Shown here: positions 30,801 to 43,900 of the stretch, piece after piece
Numbering within the stretch: the stretch's first letter is position 1
Layout: every line of letters begins with the position of its first letter
Source of the DNA: Gibbula magus
Lineage: Eukaryota > Mollusca > Gastropoda > Trochida > Trochidae
Length of the DNA: 64,000 nt
Assembly: GCA_936450465.1 (NCBI GenBank)
Contig: OW388304.1
Span: 7,508,700 to 7,572,699 of the forward strand
Direction of reading: 5' to 3'
Position numbers and translations under genes: made by a program
The notes under the pieces: generated by a model
The model's database searches: none
Told to the model about the DNA's origin: nothing
The model's input: only the letters and a program-made list of their open reading frames with translations

Positions 30801-33573
30801 TGAGTCTAGTCGTTTGCAGGATTCATTTAGGGAGGCGTGAGTCTAGTCGTTTGCAGGATTCATTTAAGGAGGCGTGAGTCTATAGTCGTTTGCATGATTC
30901 ACTTAAGGAGGCGTGAGTCTAGTCGTTTGCAGGATTCACTTTAGGAGGCGTGAGTCTAGTCGTTTGCAGGATTCATTTAGGGAGGCGTGAGACTAGTCGT
31001 TTGCAGGATCCATTTAGGGAGGCGTGGGTCTAGTCGTTTGCAGGATTCATTTAAGGAGGCGTGAGTCTATAGTCGTTTGCATGATTCACTTAAGGAGGCG
31101 TGAGTCTAGTCGTTTGCAGGATTCACTTTAGGAGGCGTGAGTCTAGTCGTTTGCAGGATTCATTTAGGGAGGCGTGAGTCTAGTCGTTTGCAGGATCCAT
31201 TTAGGGAGGCGTGAGTCTAGTCGTTTGCATGATCCATTTAGGGAGGCGTGAGTCTAGTCGTTTGCAGGATCCCTTTAGGGAGGCGCGAGTCTTGTCGTTT
31301 GCATGATCCATTTAGGGAGGCGTGAGTCTAGTCGTTTGCAGAATTCACTTAAAGAGGCGTGAGTCTAGTCGTTTGCAGAATTCACTTAAGGGGGCGTGGG
31401 TTATACTCGTTTGCAGGAATCACTTTAGGAGTGTGAGGCTGGTCGTTTGTAGGATTCATTTGGGAAGGTAGGAGTCTGGCCCTTGCTGATCGTTTTCAGG
31501 ATTCACGGATTGAGATGTGAGACTAGTCGGTTGGTGGACTAGGAGACGGGTGGTTTGAGGCTGGTCGATTGCAGGATTCCCCTAGGGAACTGTTAGGCTG
31601 GTCGTTTGCAGGAATCACTTTAAGGCAGGTCGTTTGCTGGTCTCGTTTAGGATTCCCATATGATGGTGGACCGGGTGGCAAGAGGTGTGAGGCCGGTCGT
31701 GTTCAGGATTCACTTAGGTTGATTGACCATTAGGAGTGAGGCTGGTCATTATCAATATTATGTAGAATAGTTTGTGGCCAAGCCGGTCCAGATCTTTATG
31801 AAGGAGAGAAATGTGAGAAATGGGTGGTTGACTGTAATTCATGGTTTACAGATTAGAGTAAGTTATCTTGAAATAAACTTGGAAATTTGAACTTTACGAT
31901 GTCTATCAAGCACTCGGGGTTGGCTTTTAACCGGCTTAGTTGAATGCATGTTTTTTCTTCAAGGTGACTGGGGCTCGTGGTTCGATAATACGCGCAGTTA
32001 CTTGAGGGCAAAGAAAGCGCATCCAGATCTGCCAATTTTCGCTACCTATTATGAGGATATGATAAAGGTTAGTTATAAATTGATTTCCATATTCAAATGT
32101 AGATAATAAGAACAAAGACGCCGTCAAGAACAGTTTCATTACAATGTGAAGTAGTGTGAAATATCCTGAGCTTAAATTAGTTCAACAATGCATGATGTTT
32201 TCGAATTCACTGCGTCATTTGTATGGCAAGTTTCAAGAACCAACAAAACTGTTTGTGAATACTGAATGTATTCTTCTGCTAGTTTAAACAGGAATGCAAA
32301 TCGTAGTTTGTTTTTGATATTTTAGAATTGGTGTTTCAAAGTTCGTTTTGGTACAAATGAAAATTGACAATATCTGTAAATGCTTGTTTGTTTCGATATC
32401 AGAATATTAATTCATGATTCCAAATCTATATTAACGTCTTATAAACACTTGGTGTGAAATGATGTTCCTCTACTGCCACCTACGTTATGTTTAATTCAGG
32501 ACCCAACGTCTAGTCTGAAGCGTGTAGCAGCCTTCCTTGAGATTGAAGTCGATGATCAGCTATGCAGAGACATTTCTGCTAAATGTTCCATGGCAACCAT
32601 GAGAGCAGTTGCCAAGGAAACCGGAAAAGGTTTAATACAAGATGGGGAACCCATAATTTTCAGAGAGGGTAATGTTTTGTCATTTGCGGTGATGAAATCA
32701 CATTTTATTTTGATTATAAATGGTGAAATTTATTATTATTACATAAGCTTAACTTCTTGAAAAAAATTCGTTTGCAATTGTGACGCCATGATGTTAGTAC
32801 CGACTTCTAGGCGGAACACTTAGTTTCATCACACCGTCGACTATTTTGTCAGAATCCTAAACTTATACGAGATTTATCAAGTCTTCAAAGAAAATGAGAG
32901 GGTTATTATTCGACTTCATCGACTTAATCCTATTGTTGCAGAATGTCAACGATGTCGTTGTGATAGGAAATGAGTAGAATAACATGTTATGAATACGGAT
33001 GTTGACCAATATGTGCCGTCATTACGTAGAGGGTAATGTCCGAATAACTCTCCATTCCTTAAAAATAATGGAGCCGCGGCCCATTATTTTTAAGGAATGG
33101 AGAGTTACGAGGGTATTACCCTACTTAAAGTACACTCAAAGTATTGCTTTTATCAAAATTGCTTTTAAAAGTTAAAGAAATTATTTGATGTGATGTGCAA
33201 AACTCCATTACTGGAAAATAATGGAGTGAAAGAACAATAGGATGACGTCACAAGTGTAATAGTATAGTGATCTGTACCTGAACTTACCCGGCATCTATCA
33301 GTAACCCATTTTAGAAAATAGTAAATCTGGTCACTTTTATACACAATGAAAAGGGTGCAAAAGGTCAAATATCCGAAATGAGTGATTGTTCATATAAATA
33401 ACATTTTCTCGATGTCGTGTCGATATACAACTGACACCTTTCCTCCCCATGCAGGTGGAGTGGGTGGATGGAGACACTGGTTCACTGTGGCGCAGGAGGA
33501 AGTGTTTGACCGTGTGTATGCCCAGAAGATGAATGGAATCGATACATCTCTCCTTTCACTGCAATACACGTGA
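27878..33573 (+). CDS. Cytosolic sulfotransferase (SULT family), five exons, 295 aa
   Basis: Transfers sulfate from PAPS to hydroxyl or amine groups of small molecules in the cytosol. Exons: 27878-28046, 28656-28982, 31964-32067, 32500-32668, 33455-33573; 888 bp in all, in frame through every GT..AG junction. Residue landmarks match the family: 5'-phosphosulfate loop NYPKSGSHW (Lys55) split across the first intron; catalytic His106 in NTHVHFEQLP; 3'-phosphate motif RNPKDVAVSMYNHH (Arg128, Ser136); WGSWFD; YYEDM; and the C-terminal PAPS motif REGGVGGWRHWFT (Arg255 to Trp262). That segment overlaps a weak form of the KxxxTVxxxE dimer motif (RHWFTVAQEE). Length equals a typical SULT1. The Thr of the usual SGT loop is Ser here. 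No signal peptide. Substrate unknown; SULT genes are often multicopy in molluscs. Confidence 0.93.
29357..31395. repeat. 37-bp minisatellite, about 55 units, in sulfotransferase intron 2
   Basis: Unit of 37 bp containing 'gtctagtcgtttgcagg' and 'ttagggaggcgtga', nearly head-to-tail for about 2 kb. Decayed units extend on both sides (from about 29235 and to about 31760). A 39-bp variant with an extra TA ('gtctatagtcg') begins near 29541, 29987, 30692, 30879 and 31066. Intervals equal whole numbers of units plus 2, and the neighbouring variants recur in the same order, so multi-unit blocks have been duplicated. No coding potential and no spacer structure, so not a CRISPR array. Confidence 0.95.
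33030..33122. repeat. Palindrome with about 42-nt arms in sulfotransferase intron 4
   Basis: Arms 33030-33071 and 33081-33122 pair with a few mismatches clustered near the outer third; the centre is 'agccgcggc'. MITE-like. Confidence 0.7.
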
Positions 33574-33696
33574 TGAACTGAAAGAGATGGCACGAGATAG
33601 GGAGACGATAATTCAACGGAGTTACTCCAGCATGTGTTTAGATTATCTGAACGGAGTGTGATTTTGATTGAAACATATTCTATTCACATAGAAAAG

Positions 33697-33806
<110 letters not shown>

Positions 33807-34708
33807 TAGGTCATATATCTAGTATACGTGTAAACTCTATGTTAAATGGTTGACTTCTGCGCCGGTGTGGGAACCTGTATTCAATGTATTGTCTAATAAT
33901 GAAAACAAGATTTGTTAAAGGTGCATCCATTGTGTTTCATAAAATTGTATTTTGCTTTAATACGTTCCAACTCACCACATGTGCTGTTTACAATACAAAT
34001 AACTTCACTCAGCTCGCATATTTATCCACAATCGACAAATATATCATAATTACTAGTTTCCATTTAAAATCGAGTTACATCATTATGCATGTGCAGAAAC
34101 CGAAACAGCATGTCCCATTTAGATGCACAGCAGTTATGTGACCTATTAAACATTATCAACTCAAATTTGTCTTTTTGTCTGTTATAAATAAGATTCCAAA
34201 ATTACGTTTGACTCCTTGATGTGAGCCACATGCCGTGCATTGTCGGTTTTCGATCAGAAATCGCTACTTTTACCTTCATATTTTTCAATACGCTAAGTCT
34301 ACTATGGTCAAAATGGTAGTTTTCTGTAACAGTCGGTACTTCTCGATAAAATAACACTATTTATAACGTTTGCAATATGTGACCCCCAACAACACAATGG
34401 ATGTACCTTTAATCGGGATGAATATGCAACCCGAGTGAGATGACACGTGTGGTATTTAAAATGTATTTCCCAATATTGGCGTGTACACCATTCAGTCGAT
34501 GACGATCAACATGTCATTTCAATCCTAGATGTGAAGTTTTGATTGGGCTATCAACGTCTTTTGTAGTTCAATTTGTGAAGGCACCTAAAAAGCTTAAACT
34601 TGTGCAAGGCAGCCCGCTCAACTTGTGTTTTAATACACTGTAGTCGAAGCGTTCATAAAATAGTTACTCCGGTCCAAAGAAAATAACATTTAACTGGCTT
34701 GTCTCCAG

Positions 34709-34827
34709 GCAAGAGGGAATTGATTAGAAAGTGTTTCAACACATGCCGAATACCAGAACTGTGCAGATATGATGTATATTACTCATGCCTCAGACAAATA
34801 GCGTATAATCAGGATTGTATAATGTAA
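34709..34827 (+). CDS. Candidate terminal exon of a small cysteine-rich protein
   Basis: Follows a good acceptor (ggcttgtctccag) and would enter in phase 1, as mature-peptide exons of secreted proteins often do. It encodes 38 residues then TAA, with five cysteines spaced C-x3-C-x5-C-x7-C-x9-C (KCFNTC, ELC, YYSC, QDC). No signal-peptide exon could be found upstream, so this may be an orphan or chance ORF. No family assigned. Confidence 0.25.
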
Positions 34828-37470
34828 TATATGTTCTTAGAAATTGGACTATTACAAACGTACATTAAATCACCATTATGTAGACATTATTATTCAACAA
34901 CAAGGATAAATTATTTAGCTAGAGTAATTTAAACCAGGATTATTTGAACATTATTTTCACAATCCCATAGTCTCTCAGCCTGTAATTAGTTGATATTCAG
35001 CAGAACTAACAAACCGACCATTACATCATTTTGATTTAACTTTTTATAACAACCAGCAAAAAGTCAGGTATTTCACAAAAAAAAGTATCTTGTCTGTGAA
35101 TAATTTCAGCTTTGAATAAGGTTGGTTTCTTTCCGATCTAAGGGACTTTTGCATGGCCTTTTCTCAAACAGAACCTGCAATATGTAGGTGTCAGAAGGGT
35201 GTCAAGAGTATTTCAATGATTCCATACCCTAGAATTATTGCAGGAACATGGCCTGCAGTACCCTTTGATAAACACTGCAGTGAAACCAGCAGCTTTGCCT
35301 GGAGATCACAAGCCATGGATGGAACTTCACTAAATTACAATTTACCCAAAGTGCCTTAACATCTGCGACTGTGGTAGAATTCCTATTCCTTCAGGGTAAT
35401 GATGTGCTACCATTGATTCTTGATCATCTATACATATATTATCCCTTGGATTTTTCATCAGGAAAAGTCCTACTCATATTAGGTGTCCTTGATATGTGTA
35501 AATGTAAAACCATCAAACTGCTACCGGGTATATCTAATGGTCCTGCCAGCATTTTACAATATGCTTTTGTTTTGCATTAACAATATGTGCTTGATGTTCC
35601 AACATATGGCTCATATTTTTTATTTGTTCTTGATTTTTCAGCCAGTAAGCTGCCAAGTTTGTCTTTGAACCTCCTAGTACCCGAGTATCTGCTGAACAGA
35701 AGGGTTTTACCATGCCACATTATTCATGTTTCAAGCCTTTCATTGTTTAATTCAATCATTACAAGAGTCAAGGGTGGATCATTTGAGTACAAGGTTTCCG
35801 GTGAAACACAACATGGTTGATACAAGTGAACAACTTCCCTCACAATTAATAACTTGTACCGGTCTCTACCATTGACTAACTTATGTCCAGCTGCATTTGT
35901 TGCCTTTTTCTGTGCTAGCATAGCAGGACCTTGCACCTGAAGTGTGCTGCTAGTCTAGTATAGAAAAGGTAACGAAATGCTACAAGGCTTAAATTAGCCA
36001 GTGATGGAGACTTATGGTAGTTATGGCTAACCCCTGTACTATCAATTTAGGAAATGAATTTGGAATGATGAAGAGATGGACAGACAGACAGACAAATGGA
36101 CAGATGGAGTCGATTTCATTATCTACTCCTGTGTGAGTAACAACTGAACATCACAGTTTACTTGAATGTTTATTTGTTGGTTGATACACAATATACATAT
36201 TTCCATACAGTGCTTCCACTGTACAATCGAATACATACATTCTGAGAGTATAGACAATAAATCATAATCTAACAAACATTCTTGAAACAATTTAAACATT
36301 CTTTACATACATTTTTGTCGTTTTAAAATATTAATGCTATAAATTTGATATCAGTTAATATATTTAAATCTGACAATCTTAAAGGAAGTCAATGCAATTT
36401 TCTTATATAAAGTATTTATATACATAAGAATTGTGTATAGGGCTTTAACAATTTTAGAATCAAGAAATTAGTTTCTTGTTCAAACTGTTTCCATGTTAAC
36501 ACATGCATACATTAACTGTACGTTTGTCTTGCGTAATTTCATAATATATTAGGACATTAGATAGCACTGATAGGTGACTAGGGGAATAATTTTTAGTAAC
36601 GTTATTCAAATTAACATATCAGTATCATTTTGTTAAAATGAATCATCAAATCATAATATCGTTTTCAATAAATGAATAATATATTCAAATAAATTGATAT
36701 ATGTCACAGTAATTAATTGAATATTATTGAGAAAAAAAACAAGTCCATCTTATAACTATAGGGTCATCAAATTGTAATAAATAAATGCATTTTTGATACA
36801 AATAAACCAAGTTGTAAGGATGCAGTCCCGATATATAATGGTTGTATGAATACACAGCAAGGCACCGTCTAGAGTACAAGTCTACACATCCAATAGGACT
36901 CAGTAGGTACATAGTGTAAGTGTAACGTCTTGAGTATAGGTAATATTGCTGTAGTTAGGGTATATAATATATTTTTTTTTACATAAAATAGTGACAGTAT
37001 ATTTAACAAGTGTGTAGAAATAAAACATCTAAAACTGAAACAAAACCAGATCTTATTTTTTGTAATTTGTTGATTTATGAAAAGGTAGTAAAAAATGAAA
37101 ATTGTCATTTCGTTAAGTTTTGAGAAAGCAGTAGATATGAAACTAGTAGAGCGGCTGTTGTGATTACTGCCACTCACAGATCTCATAAGCCATCTACATG
37201 AACATGTGGTCATTAAGTCCATTAAAATGATTACTTGCGTGATATCAGTGTTAGCGTGTGCACCAAAGCATTGCATCTAATCAAAAGCAGTCAATGATCC
37301 ATAGAAATTGTTTTAAAACGTGAAGTGTTAAAATGTTACGGTGTAGATTTTTAAAGAAAATCCCTTTGGATGCAAATGACACTGGTTAAAACACTGGACA
37401 TATATGAATGAGATAGGTATCACTCTGTAATGATTATTACTTCTTGATCATTAGTACATTACAGACCATA

Positions 37471-37522
37471 CACACATAGCATACACATAGCATACACATA
37501 GCATACACATAGCATACACAGA
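37471..37522. repeat. Short tandem repeat, 11-bp unit
   Basis: About 4.5 copies of 'cacatagcata'. Confidence 0.85.
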
Positions 37523-38429
37523 TACTGATCGAGTGTGTACTGAAATTACATTATAAACGAAACAAAAATTATGATCTAATCAGTTGATTTTATAAATACT
37601 TGACTAATGGTGTTCTGTATAAGTCATAAACAGTTTTAATTGAAAGATAAGCTGAAATTGTCAAGAATTTAATCGGATTGATTATTCCAAGTCTGTTATA
37701 TAGCGTAATGACAAGACAGTAAACAAAGTGTTATCTAAATCTCAAGTCTATGATTGCTTCAAGAACAATGATAAAAATATTGATAAAAAAGCAAGCAGTT
37801 CATGTATGAAATGCATCCAATATTTTACGAATGAAAATTTATGCAAAAGTGTAGTGAAATGAAATAAATTAGCTTTATTTTAAACACAAAATATATTTTC
37901 TTCAACTGTTTTTTCTGAATTTGATTATTCTGGAAACAATCAGCTGTTATATCATAAGTCCAGTGTTTTTAAGTCTCCCACAGTGTTTAACATCCACCCT
38001 TACGAAAGAGAAAAGTGCTTTACTCAAAACAAAAAGATATGTGATAGCAAAAATCATTTAACTTCAATGTATATTAATCATTTATAATGAAATAACATTA
38101 TATTTAACATCATAATTTAATAATAATGATGTCATAGGATTGTTTTGTAACTACTTTCTACTTTTCTACACATGTAAACAGCTTATAACATACTCAGTAA
38201 TGTACCACTAATGTCTTTCATCTTGCAGATTATTAAGATATTTTCTTCCAAAACCCCTCCAGGTTGCCCTAATTGCACAACATATTGCATAGTTACTGAT
38301 TTACAATACTATTGGGAAAGCTTTAATTGCAAAATATGAATAACAAATTCTAATATTTAATATATGTTATGTTCCATGCATATTGTAATGAGTAAGCAGG
38401 TAAAGGGTAGGGTATAAGGGTAGATTGCA

Positions 38430-38580
38430 GGAGAACTATTGCATAGTATGGGGCCACTGATGGAGAACTATTGCATAGTATAGGTCCACTGATGGAGTAC
38501 TATTGCATAGTATAGGTCCACTGATGGAGTACTATTGCAAAGTATGGAGCCCTATTGCAAAGTATGGAGCCACTGAAGCC
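38430..38580. repeat. Short tandem repeat, 32-bp unit, about 4-5 copies
   Basis: Units begin at 38461, 38493 and 38525 with 'tggagtactattgcatag' and 'ggtccactga'. The flanking copies are altered and the last is internally rearranged. Confidence 0.85.
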
Positions 38581-39584
38581 ACTGATGAAGAAATAGGATA
38601 TCATTTTTTGTTAACTGAAAATAGAGGAAAATGATAAATATTAAAGGCACAGTGCCTCTGAGGGATTTTCGGTTCAGATGAACAATTTGTGTATTGATGA
38701 TTATAACACATGGTTAAAGTAAATGACACTCAAAGGAAGGTTCTTGAATATTTTTTTCTCAAAAATACACCTGGAAATACTGCCCTTTATTTTACCATAA
38801 CTTCAGCTTATTTGTGTAGAATTTGTTGGTTCTTGTTAGGCAAATGAAATGATCATAGGGACACAATCACTCTTGTCAAATGACATCGATAGTATGGCTA
38901 GTTATCAATCTTATAAATTTCTAGCATGTCAAATTTCTGGATATCAATTTGTGTTTGAAATCCCAGTCATTCCCAGGTGAAATGTAATCATATATGTTAT
39001 TGAAATTATAATTTGAAAAAGTTCATAGAAAATCCCAAAGACAAGTTTCACCATTGTGGCTATCAGCAACCCTACATGATGACATTGCAAGCAATAACAG
39101 GGAAATGTTAGGTTTATACTGGATTCATAGCCGATACAACAAGTAGTAGGGGCCTATAATACCATATCAATATCACAGATACACTATACAAGGATAAAGT
39201 CTCTAACGAGTGTACATAGATTTGTTACCCAACCGTGCTGATCTAGCAACACGGTATACCCAGTTAGAAGAGTTATTTTGTTAGTAAAGGTTTATACATT
39301 TTGCCATATATGGGTTATTTTATCACAATAGTGTTTTTCTATGTACAATCTAATATAATTTATTTACAGAGTTAGTAAGAACTTGGAACTGTTTGAAGTT
39401 TGTCATCATTATTCGGTTTGAAGTTTTGTCTTTAATGATTTAATTCATACATGATGGCTTTACCTAAGTTGCACCTACTCTAAGTGAACAGGCTGTTTAA
39501 CATTGCAACTTAAATATGAAATATAAGAGAAATTTTAAAACAGAAAGAAATATCCATATGTTGTCACTGTAATAAATGATATCT

Positions 39585-39702
39585 GGGCCTCCTTTCACAA
39601 AGCAACCTTTACTAAGGTTAACCTTAACTCCCATACTTTAACATTGCACTAAGGTAACCTTAGTGACTTACGATCACCTTAGTGCTTTGTGAAAGGAGGC
39701 CC
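39585..39702. mobile_element. Palindromic MITE, complete copy
   Basis: Ends 'gggcctcctttcacaaag' and 'ctttgtgaaaggaggccc' are perfect inverted complements. The interior consists of alternating 'actaaggt' and 'accttagt' strings. A one-ended relative is at 20090-20173. Confidence 0.8.
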
Positions 39703-40907
39703 TGACCTGTACCATGTATTATTAACAAAATGAAAATTATACCATATTGCACACAATGTCAATAAAATACATTTCATCAACTTGATTGAACATAATTAAG
39801 ACTAAACTAAATCTTTAAATCAATTTTGATGACAATAAAATTGTTCGTTGTAATAATCATTAAAAACATCCATATCAACCATCTTTGAAAATAATCTCTG
39901 ATACTTCACATGTCATTGTTCTTGTCGTATTAATGGTTCGTTGCAAGTGTCTATAAAAATTACAACTTATATTTACATAAGTATCTCCATTAAATCTCTG
40001 ATATATGATGTTATATACATGAAATAGACTTGTATCACAAATATATAAACTCTCTGAAAATATGACTATATATGCAAATGGAATGGTTCTTATATTACTG
40101 GTCAGTAATCCCATAATAATGATAAATAATAGTATGGAATTACTGAAATGACCTGTTAAATTGCAGGCTTTTTAAGTCCACATTTACATAAACCTCATTT
40201 GGCATTGTGTAGAACAAATTTTTGTCTAGTCTCTCAAATTTCTATTCTTATGGAGAGTTCAAATCATTTTCCTCCAAGCAGTTCTTTTGCAATCTCTCCT
40301 AGTGAACAGTAAGCTCAACATCAGGCAAACCAAAATAATTTTCTCTCAAAAGAGTCCAAAATTCTCTTGTTTTACTGCCATCTTGCATGTTCAGGCACAT
40401 ATATTGAGAAGACATCGATGAAGAATTATCACAGACTACAACCCTTGTCTTCTTCATCGTATCAACTGCTTGTCTTCTATGAACTCATTTCTTTGAAATA
40501 ATTCTTTCACAAAAACTATTTCTTTGAAATAATTCTTTCATAAACAATTTATCCATTCACTTCTTCTCAAACACAATGCAGTTATAGTTGAGGAATCTTT
40601 CTCAAGGTTGATATCAGTGTTGAATATTCTTCATCATGGTTACAGTGCCTGTATTCATTGTATTTCATCATCTTCTGTGTGGACTGTGAGAATACAAATC
40701 TGGATTAAAACAACAGGCACCACATGTATCCAGATAGTCTTGATGCATTTGAGGATATACAGCCTCCTGGATGGAATGTACACGGCAGTTTCATGTTATG
40801 GCACAGTCTCGTTTAGCACCAACGCACCTTCAGGAACATAGCATGTGACACAGGTCTAACGACTGTGTACAGTGTGACAATGGACTCATCAGGAATGGAC
40901 CATCAGA

Positions 40908-40950
40908 CTAGCGATCAGCACCACTGGAACTGCTATCTTCCCCAGGAGTC
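40908..40950 (-). CDS. Proposed last coding exon of the proline-rich gene
   Basis: The long exon ends ACAAAG/GTAAGC, a consensus donor whose GTAA supplies the apparent stop. An acceptor (acctttaattgaag) precedes 40950. Joined, the frame continues as RTPGEDSSSSGADR and stops at TAG 40908-40910. An acidic Ser-rich end fits the rest of the protein. Another acceptor (cttcttag) near 41151 would simply recreate the same AGG TAA stop. Confidence 0.5.
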
Positions 40951-43900
40951 CTTCAATTAAAGGTAAGTCAAATAAATAATGGAACCGAACAATTGAATGA
41001 AGCAAGAGAAGCAATTATATGATTTACAACATGACAGCGATGATGCCACAAAGTGGCACAAAACATGAAACATGATAGAAAATAGTTGCCTATCAGGACA
41101 AAATACTTATCAGTCTTTCTCTCCCAGTCTGCCCTTACCTAAGAAGAAAATGAAATCTTAAGTTTACAAATTGACAATTTCTGATGAAATTATAGAAATA
41201 ATTTTGTATTTTTCTGAGTTTGTAATTATAGAAACAAGCTTACCTTTGTCTGTGTGTTGGTGCACTTTGTACGTGATAAGGTGAGTACATTTGACCATTA
41301 GCATCAACATCGGTCATGCCTGGTTGTAGATGTGGGATGGGTCTGTAGTCTTTGACCTGAACACTTGCCACATAGTTGCGACTAGTGCGAGCAGGAGAGA
41401 GTCCACTGGTTAGATCCTCCTCGTCACTGGAGTAATACATTGGGTTGGCTCTCTGTTTCGTCTTTTCAGTTTGACTAAGAAGACCTGCTGACTTCTCATA
41501 ATCATGAAGAAGGCTGTCCATTCTGATTGGTTCTGTCGGGCCATCAGTGAGGTTTGAAAAGCTCTTGGACTGCTTTTTGCCTGAGATATAGCCCATCATG
41601 CTTTTCTTGTGACTCCTGATCTGACTGTCATCAAAACTCTGGCCAGTGAACATCGTGGTCAGGTCTGGAGCCGGAGTCGTTGTAACATACATGCTCTTCA
41701 CCTGGCGGGCATGTTGAGGAACTTCTGGAGTTTGATAGAAAGCTTTCGTCTGCAAGGGTTGTGTTGGAAGACTGACAGAATTCAATAAATAAGCCCACTG
41801 TTGTGGTGAAGAAGGTGGCTGGACTCCATTCATTCTCATCAAGTTGCTGAGGTAGTTAATATCGAAAGAAGTAAGGCCATTATTACCATTGTTGAACGAC
41901 ATCCCAGGAGACATTGGACCTTGAGGTAACCCCTGATTCATCATGTGTGGGTAGGCGTGTTGAGGATGATTAAAGTCAGGTACAGAGTAACTGTGCAGAC
42001 CACCAGCAGGGGGGAGTGGAGGAGCAGTGATCTGAGATTGTCCAGGAGCCACTGACTGCTGAAGTACCTGTAGCTGCTGGTGGAAATGTGCTGTCTGCAT
42101 TCTCTGAAACCTCTCCTCCTGTTCTAAAGCCTTCAGTCTCAACATTTCTCTCTCTATCTCTTGTTGTCTCTGCTTCTCAGTTTCAATTTGCCGTTGAGTT
42201 TGTTTGATTTTCTCTGTCATTGGATCTATTTGATATACTTCTGGTTGTTTCCCATTTGCAATATGGCCGCCCTTCTTCTTTTTCTTTTTGTACAATCTTG
42301 ATGTGTCTTCTGCTTCTACTGTTCCATTGAGCCTTCCATTTTGCATTGAGGCAGCATATCCTCTGATTTGCCCATTCAGTTCTTGCCTTTGCCTTTCTTG
42401 GTAATTCGGTATTGGGGGAGGTTGTGGCATGACTTCTTCACTGTCACTCTCAGAACTCTCCTCATCAGATGTAAGAATATTGCCCTGAGAGAGACGTCGC
42501 TCAATGTGCTGTGTGTCTCCATTAAGCTGATGCGTTGATGAGGAAAGGTGCCAGTTGGAAGGTGGGGGTGGAGGTGGAGGAAGATCTTCATCTAAGTCCA
42601 TTGATCTCTGTTTACGCAAAAGTTTACCTGAAGCACGACTTAATGATCCAAATGCATTCCTAACACTTTTGTTGACAGTCTTTTTCAATTTCCGGATACT
42701 TCCATACTTTTGCTTATCATCATTTGTTGAATCTTGTTTTCGAATATATTTACCTTTACTATTTTTCTTCAGTTCATTGAATTTTGTAGGAAGTATTGAG
42801 GACTTGAAACCCTCAGATGTGTTTCGTTGATGAGAATAAACAGTCTTCCTGTCCTCAATGTCATCATCAGAATCCAAATCATCCTCTGGAGTCCAATTAC
42901 TAGCAAATACCCTTTGTTGTCCTGAGGATTTGCTTTCTCTAGATGACAGGTCATCATCAGTTTCATGGGCAGATGTTACTGGAGATTGTGCCTTGTGAGC
43001 ACTCAGCCATTTCTTATCTAAATCACGACTCAGTCTCCTTAGTATTTCAACTGATTCCCCATGCTTCTTTTCCGACCGAGCAGAAATACTTCCTTCCTCT
43101 TCTTTCATTTTAGCTTCTGCTTCCTGTTTCTCTCTCAATTTTCTCTCAGCATCTTCTTTTCTTTTAAGTTCCTCTTCATGCCTCTTTGTTCTTGCTTCAT
43201 AAGCCATCTGCAATTTCTCTCTGAATAGTTGACTTTCATCTTTTTCCTTCTCCACAACAAGTGGGGGGATTTTTGGTTTCAAGATTCTTACCCTATCAGG
43301 ATCCTCTTCAGATTCACTCTGTGAACTAACCAAAGAACTTAGCCTACTCTCCGGACTTGAAACAGTTGGAGATATTGGTTCACTTTCTTGTTTCATCTCC
43401 ATATTCTTTTCTTTACTATTTTCCTCAGAGAGAAGTCGATCTAGTTTCTTGATAGCATCTTGTGCCTGGTTGACTTTCTCTTTAGACTCAGGAACAGGAG
43501 GTGGAGGAGGTGGAATGGGTAGACTAGATTCCTCTGGCAAGGGTGTTGATGAAGCCTGAGGAAGGATAGGGGATGGTGTTTGTTCAACTTTAGAAACTGC
43601 AGGTTCAGGAAGAGGAATGACCTTTGGAGGAGCTGGAGCTGGTTTTGATTTAGAACTAAGGATGGATGCATTTGAAATGATGGAAGATCGTCTCTGATAT
43701 GGCTTCTCTGTAGGCACTGGATCATCAATGTCATAATCTATTGGGGGTTCATCAACGGCACCTTCAACCTTGCTCCCCGGAGGAGGAGGAGCCCTCTTCT
43801 TCTTCTTCTTGCTTACTCCAGTATCTGAACTTGCAGTGCTTGTACTCCTGGTTGATTCACGAGATGCCTGCCGCTGGAATGGATTGAAGGGAATGTTGCT

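Larger units (their letters stand above)
36150..40907 (-). other. Probable long 3' UTR of the proline-rich coiled-coil gene
   Basis: 4.8 kb of AT-rich DNA downstream of the minus-strand stop at 40908. It has no protein-like ORF and ends near an AATAAA on the minus strand (36169-36174). It holds a short 11-bp repeat (37471-37522), a 32-bp repeat (about 38430-38580) and a MITE (39585-39702). An alternative is intergenic DNA beyond a nearer polyadenylation site. Confidence 0.45.

Noticed and set aside
29357..31395. CRISPR-like array
   Set aside because: Repeats are contiguous with no unique spacers, in a eukaryotic intron: a minisatellite.
35153..35820. Run of short plus-strand ORFs
   Set aside because: Different frames, no shared motif, next to a dispersed-repeat tail; probably an old mobile element I cannot classify.
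36869..37276. 135-codon minus-strand ORF
   Set aside because: Low-complexity Ile/Phe/Thr content in AT-rich probable 3' UTR.
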